From Anaerolineales bacterium (GTDB lineage Bacteria; Chloroflexota; Anaerolineae; Anaerolineales; Villigracilaceae): 64,000 bases of DNA. The translations under genes were made by a program, and so were the position numbers. The notes under the pieces are model-generated. The model did not search any database and was not told the origin of the DNA. It was given only the letters and a program-made list of their open reading frames with translations. Shown here piece after piece: positions 1 to 8,543 of this stretch. The stretch spans positions 1-64,000 of the forward strand of contig JACZJC010000076.1 in the NCBI GenBank assembly GCA_014860745.1. The letters run 5' to 3'. The first letter of the stretch is position 1; each line of letters begins with the position of its first letter.

Positions 1-2
1 CG

Positions 3-116
3 GAATACAACGCGGTGTACACGAAGCATTTGCCGAAAATGAGGCAGATGCCATGGAAGTTGATCGGACAGGTATCGAAGGCGGCGATTCCGTATTTTAA
101 GAAAAACGATTTCTAA
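3..116 (+). CDS. C-terminal fragment of an unidentified protein
   Basis: The open frame enters from the left edge and stops with TAA at 114-116, giving 37 codons that end in lysine-rich and aromatic residues (FKKNDF). Nothing in the fragment identifies a family. It lies on the same strand as the KAS III-like gene at 258 and may belong to the same transcription unit, but a 124-bp foldback repeat separates them. Confidence 0.55.
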   Translation, partial: EYNAVYTKHLPKMRQMPWKLIGQVSKAAIPYFKKNDF

Positions 117-117
117 T

Positions 118-241
118 GTCGTTGCGAGGAGGAGCCCCGAAGGGACGACGACGAAGCAATCTTCTCATCAACTGGAGATTGCTTCGGGCTGGGGTCTCGG
201 TACGGACTTCGTCCTACTCGACCACCAGCCCTCGCAACGAC
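118..241. repeat. 124-bp foldback (MITE-like) element, family A
   Basis: The outer arms GTCGTTGCGAGG (118-129) and CCTCGCAACGAC (230-241) are perfect inverted complements. Inside them a second pair, CGAAGCAATCT and AGATTGCTTCG, also pairs, so the whole element can fold into a long hairpin. A shorter relative with GTCATTGC...GCAATGAC arms sits at 1259-1296. It ends 16 bases before the KAS III start and contains no gene. Confidence 0.75.
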
Positions 242-257
242 ATAAATAAGGAGAATC

Positions 258-1253
258 ATGCAGGTCAACATCCCTCTCAAAATTATAGGTTTGGGAAGAT
301 ATTTACCGAAACGCATCGTGCCAAGCTCGGAGTTGGAAGCGATGTGCGGTGTGCCATCAGGCTGGGTGGAGCGGCGGAATGGCGTGCGCGAGCGCAGATG
401 GGTGACAGATGAAACATCGTCATACATGTCTGCGGAGGCGGCGCGCGAGGCGTTGGGGGAGGCCAACCTTAAACCGAATCAACTCGACCTCATCATCAAC
501 GCGTCCGGGACGGGTGAACAGGCGATTCCGGACACCGGTGTGTTGATCCAACGTCAGCTTGGGTTGGGGAAATCCGGCATTCCTGCCATGACCGTCCATA
601 CAACCTGCTTGAGTTTTGTCGCGGCAATGGATATCGCGTCAAATTTTATTTGCACAGGACGATACAAGAACATTCTCATCGCCAGCGCGGATGTGGCTTC
701 GTGCGGAATTAATCCAAAGGAACCTGAGTCTGCATCGTTGGTGGGGGATGCGGCGGCGGCGGTTGTGGTCACGCGAGCGGATGCGGGCGATGCTTCGATG
801 ATTCATCATGCTCATTTCAAGACCTTTGGCGATGGCGCGTATCTCACCACCATTATGGGCGGCGGCTCGCGGTTCCATCCGCGTTTCGCAGGACACAACC
901 CTGAAGATGACCTCTTTCACATGGATGGTCCCGCTGTGCTGAGGATGGTGCGCGGAATCGCGCATGAGTTTTTGGAGGAGTTGTATCCGGGCCTTTCGAA
1001 GAGCATGGTGGATGTGGATGTGGTCGTGCCGCATCAGGCGAGCAAGGTTGGTCTGATGATGCTGGAGCGTTTTGGCTGGAAAGAGGATAAAATCATCCAA
1101 ACCATTGAAACCCTTGGAAATTGTGTCGCAGCGTCGATTCCTGTCACGTTATATCAGGGGGTGCGTGATGGACGCATTCAGCGCGGAGATAAGGTGCTGT
1201 TGGTTGGCACGGGCGCGGGATTATCCATTGGCGGGATGGTGTTGACGTTTTAA
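258..1253 (+). CDS. 3-oxoacyl-ACP synthase III-type condensing enzyme
   Basis: A 331-residue thiolase-fold protein of the FabH/KAS III family. The catalytic triad is visible: Cys117 in HTTCLSF, His259 in PHQAS and Asn288 in GNCVAAS. The C-terminal glycine-rich GTGAGLSIG segment is also typical. The start is supported by AGGAGAA 6 bases upstream. The enzyme should condense an acyl-CoA or acyl-ACP with a malonyl or similar unit. No other fatty acid synthesis gene is nearby. The next gene encodes an ATP-grasp ligase, so a specialised role (polyketide-like, alkylresorcinol-like or head-to-head hydrocarbon condensation) is as plausible as housekeeping FabH. The family is clear; the substrate is not. 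Confidence 0.85.
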   Translation: MQVNIPLKIIGLGRYLPKRIVPSSELEAMCGVPSGWVERRNGVRERRWVTDETSSYMSAEAAREALGEANLKPNQLDLIINASGTGEQAIPDTGVLIQRQLGLGKSGIPAMTVHTTCLSFVAAMDIASNFICTGRYKNILIASADVASCGINPKEPESASLVGDAAAAVVVTRADAGDASMIHHAHFKTFGDGAYLTTIMGGGSRFHPRFAGHNPEDDLFHMDGPAVLRMVRGIAHEFLEELYPGLSKSMVDVDVVVPHQASKVGLMMLERFGWKEDKIIQTIETLGNCVAASIPVTLYQGVRDGRIQRGDKVLLVGTGAGLSIGGMVLTF

Positions 1254-1258
1254 TTATC

Positions 1259-1296
1259 GTCATTGCGAGGGCGTGTTCTTCGCCCGAAGCAATGAC
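1259..1296. repeat. Short foldback element, family A; possible terminator
   Basis: GTCATTGC-GA-GGGCG and CGCCC-GAA-GCAATGAC form a nearly perfect hairpin between the KAS III-like gene and the ATP-grasp gene. It shares its arms with the 118-241 element. It has no T-run, so termination is uncertain. Confidence 0.65.
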
Positions 1297-1304
1297 ATAA
1301 CTCT

Positions 1305-2444
1305 ATGAACATTCTCCTCACCGGCGGGCGCGCGCCCGCAACGCTGGAACTGGCTCGCGCATTTCATCGCGCGGGGCATACCGTTTTCATGGCGGAGTCT
1401 TTGCGCAAGCATTTGAGTCAGCCGTCAGTGGCGGTGAAGGCCAATTTTTTTGTACCGGCTCCCCGTCAAAACAAAGAGGCGTTTCTCACGGCGTTGAAAA
1501 ACATCATCATTGAAAATAATATCGATCTGCTCATCCCCACCTGCGAGGAAATTTTTTACGTCAGTATGGGGCGCGACAGTCTGCCGTGCTCTGTCTTCGC
1601 CGAACCGATCCAAAAATTAAACCAGCTGCACAACAAATGGAATTTCGTCGTCAACGCGATTGGGATGGACCTGTATGCGCCCGAGACGATCCTGCTCAAC
1701 AGCCGCGATGACCTGCTGCATGCGTATGCACACTGGCGTGAACTGGTGTTGAAGCCCGTCTACTCACGCTTCGCAGTACGGACCCTGGTCCTGCCTCCGC
1801 TTCAACAGGCATTATCCACACTGAAGTTTGATTCGCCGTGGATCGCGCAGGAATACATCAATGGCCGCGAGTATTGCACGTATTCCGTCTGCCACAATGG
1901 AGTTATCCATGCGCATACAACCTATCCTTCGCGCTTTACGGCGGGATTGGGCGCAGCCGTTTCTTTCGAGCATGTGGAACACCCCATCATTTTCAATTGG
2001 GTGAAACGATTTGTGATGGAAAATCATTTCAGCGGGCAGATCGCCTTCGATTTCATTCAATCGGCGAACGGCCGATTATTTGCACTGGAATGCAACCCCC
2101 GCGCGACGAGCGGCGTGCATTTGCTGGCGTCGCATCCTCAATTCGTGGAGTCGTTCATCAACCCGCAGCCCGGATGCATCACCCCCGCGGATAAATCCAC
2201 CCACATGCTTTCCACCGCCATGCTGATCTATGCCCTGCCTGCCGCAATAAAAAAGGGTCGGTTTCTGGATTGGCTGAAAACCTTCTTCACCAGCAATGAT
2301 GTGATCCTGGATTTTAAAGACCCCCTGCCGTTTCTTTTGCAGTTCCGGAGCATCTTTGCCTATCTGGCGCTGGCGCGGAGGGAGGGGATTTCGCCGCTGG
2401 GGGCATCCACCTTCGATATTGAGTGGAACGGGACAACAAAATAA
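1305..2444 (+). CDS. ATP-grasp domain carboxylate-amine/thiol ligase
   Basis: 379 residues. The N-terminus (LLTGGRAPATLELARAFH) looks like the pre-ATP-grasp Rossmann-type domain. LVLKPVYS, WIAQEYINGREYC and FDFIQ...FALECNPRATSG match the nucleotide-binding lysine, the adenine-binding strand and the metal-binding Glu/Asn motif of carbamoyl-phosphate-synthase-like ATP-grasp proteins. Such enzymes activate a carboxylate as an acyl phosphate and ligate it to a nucleophile. It lies 51 bases after the KAS III-like gene on the same strand, so the two may act on the same acyl product. No clear ribosome binding site precedes the ATG. The substrate is unknown. Confidence 0.75.
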   Translation: MNILLTGGRAPATLELARAFHRAGHTVFMAESLRKHLSQPSVAVKANFFVPAPRQNKEAFLTALKNIIIENNIDLLIPTCEEIFYVSMGRDSLPCSVFAEPIQKLNQLHNKWNFVVNAIGMDLYAPETILLNSRDDLLHAYAHWRELVLKPVYSRFAVRTLVLPPLQQALSTLKFDSPWIAQEYINGREYCTYSVCHNGVIHAHTTYPSRFTAGLGAAVSFEHVEHPIIFNWVKRFVMENHFSGQIAFDFIQSANGRLFALECNPRATSGVHLLASHPQFVESFINPQPGCITPADKSTHMLSTAMLIYALPAAIKKGRFLDWLKTFFTSNDVILDFKDPLPFLLQFRSIFAYLALARREGISPLGASTFDIEWNGTTK

Positions 2445-2517
2445 CAAGGATAAAATTCCATTCGCGTGAAATGAACGCTGGAAACACGAATTCTCCGCTT
2501 CCATTGGTTATGAATCC

Positions 2518-2526
2518 TGCTACAAT
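2518..2526 (+). promoter_or_regulatory. Extended -10 promoter element
   Basis: TGCTACAAT reads as an extended -10 (TG-N-TACAAT) 93 bases upstream of the FAD oxidoreductase gene, in a 174-base non-coding gap. No convincing -35 was found. Confidence 0.45.
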
Positions 2527-2618
2527 TCACTGCAACATCGCAGAAAATCAATAACATCTTCAGTCAACCTCCCTTTGTGAGCCTTCATACATTTCGTGGT
2601 TAAGAAAAGGAATCCCCC

Positions 2619-3788
2619 ATGACTCAATCCTATAATGCCATCGTCATCGGAGCGGGCGTAATGGGTGCAAGCATCGCCTTTCACCTCGCCGAGCGCGGAC
2701 TCAAACCCGCCATCCTGGAACGTAAGACTGTTGCCTCAGGGGCCACCGGTTACTCCAGCGGACTCGTCCGTATGCACTACGACCTCGCCGTGGAGGCAGA
2801 ACTGACTTTTGTCAGTTATAAAAATTACTACAGCAATTGGAAGGAACGCGTCGGCGGTGAGTGCGGCTTCATCAACACCGGCTTCTTGAAAATCGTCAAG
2901 CGCGAGTATGAAGAAAAACTCCGCGGCAATGTCGCCAACCAGCAGCGCATCGGCATCAACACCTCGATTATCCCGGCCGCGGAGGTGAATCAACTTTTCC
3001 CCGACCTCGTCACCGACCAGTTCGACTTCGCCGCCTACGAACCCGATTCAGGCTATGCCGACGCCACCCTCACCACCAATTCGTTCATCGAGTCCGCAAA
3101 ACGCAACGGTGCAACGCTGATTCAAAATTGTGAAGTTACTGCTGTCCACACGTCAGGCGGACGCGTGACAGGCGTCAGCACCACACAAGGGGAATTCGAC
3201 GCGCCCATCGTCATCAACGCAGCCGGGAGGTGGGCAAAGCAAGTCGCGAGCCTCGCAGGAATCGAAGTCCCGCTTGAAACGTGGACTCACGATGTCGCCT
3301 TTCTGCATCGTCCGCCGTCGCTTGGCAGATTCCCCGCGGTGATCGACGATATCGCCAATTGCTACTTCCGCCCCGAGGGCAGTGCACTCATCCTGGCCGC
3401 CAGCGAAGACGATTCTCTGCGCAACGAAACCCCCGAAGCCGACGAACAAACGCCCTCCCCCTCATTCCTCGAAAATCTCATAGACAACATGGTCAGGCGT
3501 ATACCCAAGATCGAAGAGAGCGGCTTGCAGTCGATCCATGTGGGACGCGACGGGCTGACCCCCGATCAGCGCGCCATCTATAGCGCCTCGGGGCTTGACG
3601 GGTTCTACCTTGCCTGTGGATTGAGCGGCACCGGCTTCAAGACCTCCCCCGCCGCGGGCGCAAGTATGGTGGAGTTGATATTGGACGGCAAACCCAAGAC
3701 TGTCGACATCACTCCCTTCCGCTTCGAGCGCTTCGCCGAAGGAAAACTCCTCGAAGGTGAATACGGATATGGAAATCTCTGGAGATAG
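2619..3788 (+). CDS. FAD-dependent oxidoreductase, DAO family (sarcosine oxidase beta-like)
   Basis: 389 residues beginning with a dinucleotide-binding motif (IVIGAGVMGASIAFHLAERG) and an acidic strand end (LERK), followed by the SGATGYSSGLVR segment typical of the D-amino-acid oxidase/sarcosine oxidase family. The GLDGFYLACGLSGTGFKTSPAAG region near the C-terminus is the second FAD-binding stretch. The family oxidises secondary or primary amines of amino acids. AAGGAA lies 7 bases before the ATG. A cupin gene follows after 12 bases, suggesting one operon for a small amine or carboxylate substrate. Confidence 0.82.
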   Translation: MTQSYNAIVIGAGVMGASIAFHLAERGLKPAILERKTVASGATGYSSGLVRMHYDLAVEAELTFVSYKNYYSNWKERVGGECGFINTGFLKIVKREYEEKLRGNVANQQRIGINTSIIPAAEVNQLFPDLVTDQFDFAAYEPDSGYADATLTTNSFIESAKRNGATLIQNCEVTAVHTSGGRVTGVSTTQGEFDAPIVINAAGRWAKQVASLAGIEVPLETWTHDVAFLHRPPSLGRFPAVIDDIANCYFRPEGSALILAASEDDSLRNETPEADEQTPSPSFLENLIDNMVRRIPKIEESGLQSIHVGRDGLTPDQRAIYSASGLDGFYLACGLSGTGFKTSPAAGASMVELILDGKPKTVDITPFRFERFAEGKLLEGEYGYGNLWR

Positions 3789-3800
3789 GGAGCAACCCAC

Positions 3801-4385
3801 TTGATACGAGCAGGGTTTACCTTTGAACATCCCGCCACCAAAACCAAAACAGTGGTTTTGGAAAGCGATGCAGAGACAAACGGAATGGGCTGGCTGTTGG
3901 AGGTCACCCGCACCTCCAAGCTCGGCTCCGATCTGGGGGAACATCTCCACCAAACATGGACAGAAACCTTCGAGATCATCAAAGGCACCGCCAAATACAA
4001 ACTCGATGGAATCGAAAGAATTGCGAAAGCGGGCGAGTCCTTTGTTGTGGAACCCGGTCACTTCCACCTCCACCCGTGGAACGCCACCGACGAAGAGTTG
4101 GTCTATCGTCAGCGCGACCACTTTGCAAAACCCAGTCCCGCCGCAGTGCAGGACATCCTTGGCATCTTTGCCACGCGGACCGGCATGGCGCTGGATCGTA
4201 CCCGGCCTAAAAAGGGAGTTGCCAAACTATTCCAAGAGGCAGTGACCGTCCGAACGGCCATCAAACACGGGAATTACATGGCGAGTCCATCCATGGTTGC
4301 GCAGAAAATACTTGGCTCCACACTGGGTTTGCTTGGTGAAATATTGGGATACAGGGCAGTCTATCCGAAATATGTTGGGGAATAA
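3801..4385 (+). CDS. Cupin-domain protein
   Basis: 194 residues. The central part (GEHLHQTWTETFEIIKGTAKYKLDG, then VEPGHFHLHPWNAT) has the two cupin motifs with histidines suited to bind a metal. The rest, ending in a hydrophobic LGSTLGLLGEILGY stretch, is not recognised. The likely start is TTG at 3801, with GGGAG 8 bases upstream. It lies 12 bases after the FAD oxidoreductase and is probably translated from the same mRNA. The role is unknown; it could be a dioxygenase, isomerase or binding protein. Confidence 0.7.
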   Translation: MIRAGFTFEHPATKTKTVVLESDAETNGMGWLLEVTRTSKLGSDLGEHLHQTWTETFEIIKGTAKYKLDGIERIAKAGESFVVEPGHFHLHPWNATDEELVYRQRDHFAKPSPAAVQDILGIFATRTGMALDRTRPKKGVAKLFQEAVTVRTAIKHGNYMASPSMVAQKILGSTLGLLGEILGYRAVYPKYVGE

Positions 4386-4400
4386 ATGGATTAGTCTGTA

Positions 4401-4640
4401 ACGGAAAAGAAAAATACGCCCAACCTTGAGCGTATTTTCAACGGAGCGGGTGGAGTTCGAATACCATCCCCTCAATGGGGGCACGCGAACGGAAAAGAAA
4501 AATACGCCCAGCCTTGAGCGTATTTTCAGCGGAGAGGGCGGAGTTTGAATACCATCCCCTCAATGGGGGCACGCGAACGGAAAAGAAAAATACGCCCAAC
4601 CTTGAGCGTATTTTCAGCGGAGAGGGCGGGATTCGAACCC
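4401..4640 (-). repeat. 88-bp tandem array derived from the tRNA-Ser 3' end
   Basis: The words ACGGAAAAGA start at 4401, 4489 and 4577, an exact 88-bp period. Each unit (read on the minus strand) holds a copy of the tRNA T-arm and acceptor 3' half, ending CCGCCCTCTCCG or a near variant, the tRNA's own terminator hairpin, and a small CCCCATTGAGGGG hairpin. The third unit merges with the functional tRNA. The copies differ by a few substitutions. Confidence 0.85.
4587..4614 (-). terminator. Rho-independent terminator of tRNA-Ser(GCU)
   Basis: AAAATACGC and GCGTATTTT form a hairpin just downstream of the tRNA 3' end; on the minus strand it is followed by TTTTTCTTTT. Two further copies lie in the tandem array to the left. 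Confidence 0.7.
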
Positions 4641-4704
4641 GCGACCGGTTTAACCCGGCACTCACTTAGCAGGCGAGCCCATTCAGCCACTCTGGCACCT
4701 CCCC
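4618..4704 (-). tRNA. tRNA-Ser(GCU)
   Basis: The minus strand folds as a class II tRNA. The acceptor arms GGGGAGG and CCTCTCC pair with one G-U, the anticodon loop CTGCTAA gives GCU, there is a long variable arm, and the T-arm contains GGTTCGAATCC. The discriminator is G, as usual for serine. CCA is not encoded. Confidence 0.9.
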
Positions 4705-4723
4705 AATACAAGTTACGAAGGGT

Positions 4724-4751
4724 ATTGTAATCGTAAATCCCATGTCGTCAA
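4724..4751 (-). promoter_or_regulatory. Promoter of tRNA-Ser(GCU)
   Basis: On the minus strand TTGACG (4751-4746) is followed after 16 bases by TACAAT (4729-4724), about 20 bases before the tRNA 5' end. It lies between the two tRNA-Ser genes. Confidence 0.6.
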
Positions 4752-4761
4752 CACTTGCCAG

Positions 4762-4846
4762 CGGAGGGAGTGGGATTCGAACCCACGTTGGTGTGACCCA
4801 AACATGTTTTCAAGACATGCGCCTTCAGCCGCTCGGCCATCCCTCC
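4762..4846 (-). tRNA. tRNA-Ser(UGA)
   Basis: Minus-strand class II tRNA. Acceptor GGAGGGA pairs with TCCCTCC, the anticodon loop CTTGAAA gives UGA, the variable arm is long, and the T-arm contains GGTTCGAATCC. The discriminator is G and CCA is not encoded. About 60 bases separate it from tRNA-Ser(GCU). Confidence 0.92.
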
Positions 4847-5004
4847 AGATTCATCCCGAGGATTTTCGGGGGTGCGAGCGGGATTTTACCATACTCCCGC
4901 CCTGCGCCGTTTGCCGTGCGGCCTGCAAGTTTGGCGATGAATGGATGCATTAAAAGCAAAAGCAGCGCCCGCCCTGCGCCGCTTTATATCTTCCGTCTTC
5001 TATA

Positions 5005-6183
5005 CTAGATCACACCCAATTTCTTTCCCACAGTCTTGAACGCCTCCAGGCCTTGATTCAAATCATCCTTCGAATGCGCGGCAGAGATCATCACGCGAAT
5101 CCGTGCCTTGCCCTGTGGAACGGTCGGGAAACCGATCGACATGGCAAACACGCCCGCTTCGAACAACTCGCGGCTGAACTGCTGTGCCAGCGGCGCTTCA
5201 CCGAGCATGATGGGCGTGATGGGAGTCTCGCTCACACCAGTATTGAATCCGAGATTCTTCATTTCTGCTTTGAAGTACTTGGCGTTCTCCCAAAGTTTAT
5301 CCACAAGCTGAGTGGAATCTTCGAGCAGATCCACCGCCGCGAGACATGCCGCCGTGTCCGGGACAGTCATCGCGGAGGAGAACAGGAACGGGCGTCCGCG
5401 CTGACGCAGCCACTCGATGATGACCGATTTCCCAGCCACGACTCCGCCCACTACACCGAAGGCTTTGGAAAAAGTACCCACCTCAACATCCACTTTGCCG
5501 TGCAGGCCAAAATGATCCACGATTCCGCGTCCGCCATTGCCGAGCACACCCTCACCATGCGCGTCATCCACCATCAACAAAATATCGTACTTCTTCGCCA
5601 CTTCATAAATATCGGGCAGCGGCGCAATATCCCCGTCCATGCTGAAGACACCGTCGGTGATGATCAACGCGCGGCGGAACTGACTCAAATTTGCCTTGAT
5701 CTGTTCCTCCAGCGATTTCACATCATTATGCTCATACGCAACGATCTTCGCGCCGGACAAACGGCAGCCATCGATGATGGATGCATGATTCAATCGGTCT
5801 GAAAAAATCACATCCTCTTTCCCAACCAGCGCCGGCACGGTCGCCAAATTCGCCGTGAAACCGCTTTGAAACGTAATCGTTGCTTCCGCGCCTTTGAATT
5901 CCGCAAGGCGTTTTTCCAATTCCACATGCAGGGTCATCGTCCCTGCAATCGAGCGGACGGCGGCGGGGCCCACGCCCATTTCATCAGTCGCTTTTTTGGC
6001 GGCCGCCGTCAACGTGGGATGGTTCGCCAATCCCAAATAATTGTTCGAGCAAAAATTCAACACCTTCTTCCCGTCCACGATCAGCCACGCGCCCTGCGGC
6101 GAACCAATGGTACGGATGTTATTGTACAGTCCCTGCGATTTCAGGCCATCGATCTCTTGCTGGATCCAATCGGTCTTCGACAT
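5005..6183 (-). CDS. kbl: Glycine C-acetyltransferase (2-amino-3-ketobutyrate CoA ligase)
   Basis: 392 residues of the alpha-oxoamine synthase family of PLP enzymes. Visible landmarks are [13 protein letters not shown] near the N-terminus, the glycine-rich substrate loop around residues 70-82 ([13 protein letters not shown]), [10 protein letters not shown] around 206-215 and the PLP lysine Lys240 in GTFSKAFG. The family includes KBL, BioF and serine palmitoyltransferase; length, N-terminus and [15 protein letters not shown] near the end favour KBL, which cleaves 2-amino-3-ketobutyrate to glycine and acetyl-CoA. The start is supported by AAGGAGATAAAC before the ATG. No threonine dehydrogenase partner is adjacent. 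Confidence 0.85.
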   Translation of the reverse strand: MSKTDWIQQEIDGLKSQGLYNNIRTIGSPQGAWLIVDGKKVLNFCSNNYLGLANHPTLTAAAKKATDEMGVGPAAVRSIAGTMTLHVELEKRLAEFKGAEATITFQSGFTANLATVPALVGKEDVIFSDRLNHASIIDGCRLSGAKIVAYEHNDVKSLEEQIKANLSQFRRALIITDGVFSMDGDIAPLPDIYEVAKKYDILLMVDDAHGEGVLGNGGRGIVDHFGLHGKVDVEVGTFSKAFGVVGGVVAGKSVIIEWLRQRGRPFLFSSAMTVPDTAACLAAVDLLEDSTQLVDKLWENAKYFKAEMKNLGFNTGVSETPITPIMLGEAPLAQQFSRELFEAGVFAMSIGFPTVPQGKARIRVMISAAHSKDDLNQGLEAFKTVGKKLGVI

Positions 6184-6212
6184 GTTTATCTCCTTGTTGG
6201 AAATGCAATTTG

Positions 6213-6218
6213 ATTATA
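6213..6218 (-). promoter_or_regulatory. -10 box of kbl
   Basis: TATAAT on the minus strand, 29 bases before the kbl ATG and upstream of its ribosome binding site, so this is an ordinary leadered transcript. Confidence 0.5.
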
Positions 6219-6249
6219 GCGATTTCCCCATGCGCGATGTGTCATGAAT

Positions 6250-7869
6250 CTATTTGTCACTTATCACTTCCGCCAGCAGACCCAGCTCGGCCAACGCCGC
6301 CATCACTTTTTCGATGGCTCCACTTTTGACGACCACTGCCGTCGGACTTAATAATTCGCCCAAAAATTTCCCTGCCTTCGAGCTGCGCATCTCTTCCATA
6401 ACCTCCGGCCTGCTGACTCTTAGCACAAGCAGACTCTCCACCCGGGCTTCTGCGCCGTGTGAGTCCCAGCGTTTTAGCGCCTTCACCATTGCAGGCGGGA
6501 CGCTGCCGTTTGTATACTTAACTAAAAGCGCAAGCAATTGCTCTGCTTTCAATCCCTGTTCACCCGCGCGCCGCAGAGATTGTGCACTGACGGAGTAAAG
6601 ATAATCATCTCCTTTTTCACTATCCCAATCACAAAACCGTGAAATTTGATAGCGAACTGCGCGCGAGAAATAGCGGGAGATGGTGATTCTTCCATTGGAG
6701 GAAACATTCAATTTTCCGTCAAAAGTCGAAGGTCGAAGGTCTCTTGACTTTTGACCTTCGACTTTTGACTCGATTACTCGAAACGCCGTAAACTCCTTGC
6801 CTTCTTCTGGCGAAGCAAGATCAACTGCGCCCATCCAATGCAGCACATGGATAAAATATTTCACCAATGCGCCATCCACCGCATCCCAATAGGCAAAGCC
6901 GCGCAGGAACTGGCCGTCCGATTCGCGTTTGATGAACCAGGAATCATAATCACCGGCGGGGCGTTGATAATCGGGGTATTTTTCCTTGACAGCTTTGAGA
7001 AGGGCGGGGATGCTCCACCATTTCCCCTGCGGAATATCATTAACCAAATTCATCAAGAATTCGCGGGTTACTTGCGGCTGGTTCTTCCACTCGCCTTCAC
7101 AGATGAGCCCCGGCATCAGGCGCAGCTCATCGAAAGTATCCGAAGCAAGCCACGCTTTATTAAGCAGCATCAATGCTTCTGGGCGGGAGGCTTCCAGGAA
7201 TTTTTTGACCGATTCCGTTTGCGGAGAATCTTTCTTAATAAGTTTTGCTGTTGTTAATAGTTCAACCAACTTCGGGTCGGGTGTGAAACCTGCCTTGCCC
7301 ATTCGCAATGCGGCAAGGCAGGTTGCCGCATCATCGAGCACATGGTCGGTGGCGGGGATTTCACGGGCTTTTTCCACCGGTGTAGCGGGGCGGCCCAGCG
7401 GCTCGTTTTTCTTCAAGGGCAGGGCATGTTGCATCCCCGCTTCAACGATGATTTCAAACAAGTCATCGGGGATGAAGACGAATTCCTGCAAGCCTTTGTC
7501 CGTTTCAAAAAATGCCCTTGCGATCAATGCTCGATAAAAGAGAAGTTCAGATGTGGAAGTTGGTTTGAGGTGCGGATGTTCCCGGTCTCGTTTGCCTGGA
7601 CCCATCTCGCGAATCTCGCCGTGCTTGCGGGCGAAGGCCGGCCATTCCATTTTGCCGTCGGATTCTATAAGAGCGGTCAGCGCAGAACGGGCTTCAGCGG
7701 GGAGAATGTCGATCGTTTCAGTAACAGCTTCCAGATCCAGCAAGGAGGCGGCGAGTTCTTCAATGGCGGAATCTGAGTCGATGGATTCCAATTCGAGTCC
7801 CCAGAATCCGGCCACGATGCGGAGATGTCCCAGGTCATGTTTTTGCAGGGAAGCGGAAAGGTCCGGCAT
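6250..7869 (-). CDS. Hypothetical protein, possible XPB/Ssl2-like helicase-associated fold
   Basis: 539 residues, largely helical and acidic, without membrane segments or a signal peptide. The C-terminal stretch (LLSPTAVVVKSGAIEKVMAALAELGLLAEV) resembles the end of the XPB/Ssl2 N-terminal-like domain seen in large uncharacterised proteins of Chloroflexota and Actinobacteria. No helicase motifs are present. A palindromic phrase at 6718-6772 is translated in frame around two thirds of the way along. On the minus strand TAGAAT ends exactly 6 bases before the ATG with no ribosome binding site, so the mRNA is probably leaderless. Function unknown. Confidence 0.5.
   Translation of the reverse strand: MPDLSASLQKHDLGHLRIVAGFWGLELESIDSDSAIEELAASLLDLEAVTETIDILPAEARSALTALIESDGKMEWPAFARKHGEIREMGPGKRDREHPHLKPTSTSELLFYRALIARAFFETDKGLQEFVFIPDDLFEIIVEAGMQHALPLKKNEPLGRPATPVEKAREIPATDHVLDDAATCLAALRMGKAGFTPDPKLVELLTTAKLIKKDSPQTESVKKFLEASRPEALMLLNKAWLASDTFDELRLMPGLICEGEWKNQPQVTREFLMNLVNDIPQGKWWSIPALLKAVKEKYPDYQRPAGDYDSWFIKRESDGQFLRGFAYWDAVDGALVKYFIHVLHWMGAVDLASPEEGKEFTAFRVIESKVEGQKSRDLRPSTFDGKLNVSSNGRITISRYFSRAVRYQISRFCDWDSEKGDDYLYSVSAQSLRRAGEQGLKAEQLLALLVKYTNGSVPPAMVKALKRWDSHGAEARVESLLVLRVSRPEVMEEMRSSKAGKFLGELLSPTAVVVKSGAIEKVMAALAELGLLAEVISDK
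6718..6772. repeat. Palindromic phrase inside a coding sequence
   Basis: AAAAGTCGAAGGTC and GACCTTCGACTTTT form inverted arms within the 6250-7869 gene and are read through in frame. The 19-mer GACTTTTGACCTTCGACTT also occurs inside mutL. Confidence 0.65.
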
Positions 7870-7875
7870 GGTTCG

Positions 7876-7881
7876 ATTCTA
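7876..7881 (-). promoter_or_regulatory. -10 box for a leaderless start
   Basis: The minus strand reads TAGAAT, then 6 bases, then the ATG at 7869. No Shine-Dalgarno sequence lies between them. Confidence 0.5.
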
Positions 7882-7990
7882 TCATCCCTCGCGCGGGCGG
7901 GGAACTTTACCGAATTGTGTATCGTCATGCATTGGTTTGTGTTCTAGCAATTGCTGTAAAACTCTATTTCTTTAGACAAGGAGAGCAATA

Positions 7991-8491
7991 ATGGTATTCG
8001 CGGTTGTACGTTTTCTTCACATCATCGCTGGGATCGTCTGGGCGGGAGGGGCCATCCTGATGAATCTGGTAGTGGGTCCGGCCATCGGCGCGACGGGCGA
8101 CACAGGCAGGCAATTCGCCGGTCATCTGATGACGAAGACCAGCCTTTCAAAGGTCATGCTTGGGTCCGGGATGGTGACGGTGCTGGCTGGCACGTATTTG
8201 TATGGAGTTAACTCCAACTGGTTTAGCTCGGGCTGGATGCAATCCGGCCAGGGAATTGGATTCGGCATTGGGGCGTTGGCCGGCATTATTGCGCTGGTCT
8301 TTGGATTCATGATCGGCAATACCAATGGCGCACTGACGGCGCTTGGCGCTCAGATTCAGGGCAAGCCCACAGATGAGCAAATGGCAAAGATGGGAATGCT
8401 TCGTAAGCGGCAGGTGCTTGTTACCACTGTGAACACAATCGCCACCATTATTTCGATTGCGATGATGGCGTCTGCGCGGTTTTTGGGATAA
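7991..8491 (+). CDS. Four-helix integral membrane protein (CopD/DUF2269-like)
   Basis: 166 residues with four predicted membrane segments: residues about 5-27, 50-72, 84-108 and 140-163. The first contains HIIAGIVWAGG, a histidine-bearing helix that recalls CopD-like and DUF2269 membrane proteins. AAGGAG lies 7 bases before the ATG. It is flanked by an unrelated minus-strand gene upstream and a shared terminator downstream, so it is probably monocistronic. The precise function is unknown. Confidence 0.6.
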   Translation: MVFAVVRFLHIIAGIVWAGGAILMNLVVGPAIGATGDTGRQFAGHLMTKTSLSKVMLGSGMVTVLAGTYLYGVNSNWFSSGWMQSGQGIGFGIGALAGIIALVFGFMIGNTNGALTALGAQIQGKPTDEQMAKMGMLRKRQVLVTTVNTIATIISIAMMASARFLG

Positions 8492-8507
8492 ATTCCAGTT
8501 AAGCAAT

Positions 8508-8541
8508 AAAATCGGCTGAACTTGTTTCAGCCGATTTTTTG
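8508..8541. terminator. Bidirectional terminator between convergent genes
   Basis: AAAATCGGCTGAA and TTCAGCCGATTTTTT form a strong hairpin with A and T runs on both sides. It serves the membrane protein gene on the plus strand and the lipid-kinase gene on the minus strand. Confidence 0.85.
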
Positions 8542-8543
8542 TT

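Noticed and set aside
4438-4730. Open frames on both strands across the tRNA-Ser region (60-80 codons)
   Set aside because: They read through the tRNA and its tandem 3'-end copies and have no ribosome binding sites; the tRNA fold explains the sequence.
4856-5004. Possible terminator or small RNA between tRNA-Ser(UGA) and kbl
   Set aside because: No convincing hairpin or promoter was visible; left unassigned.
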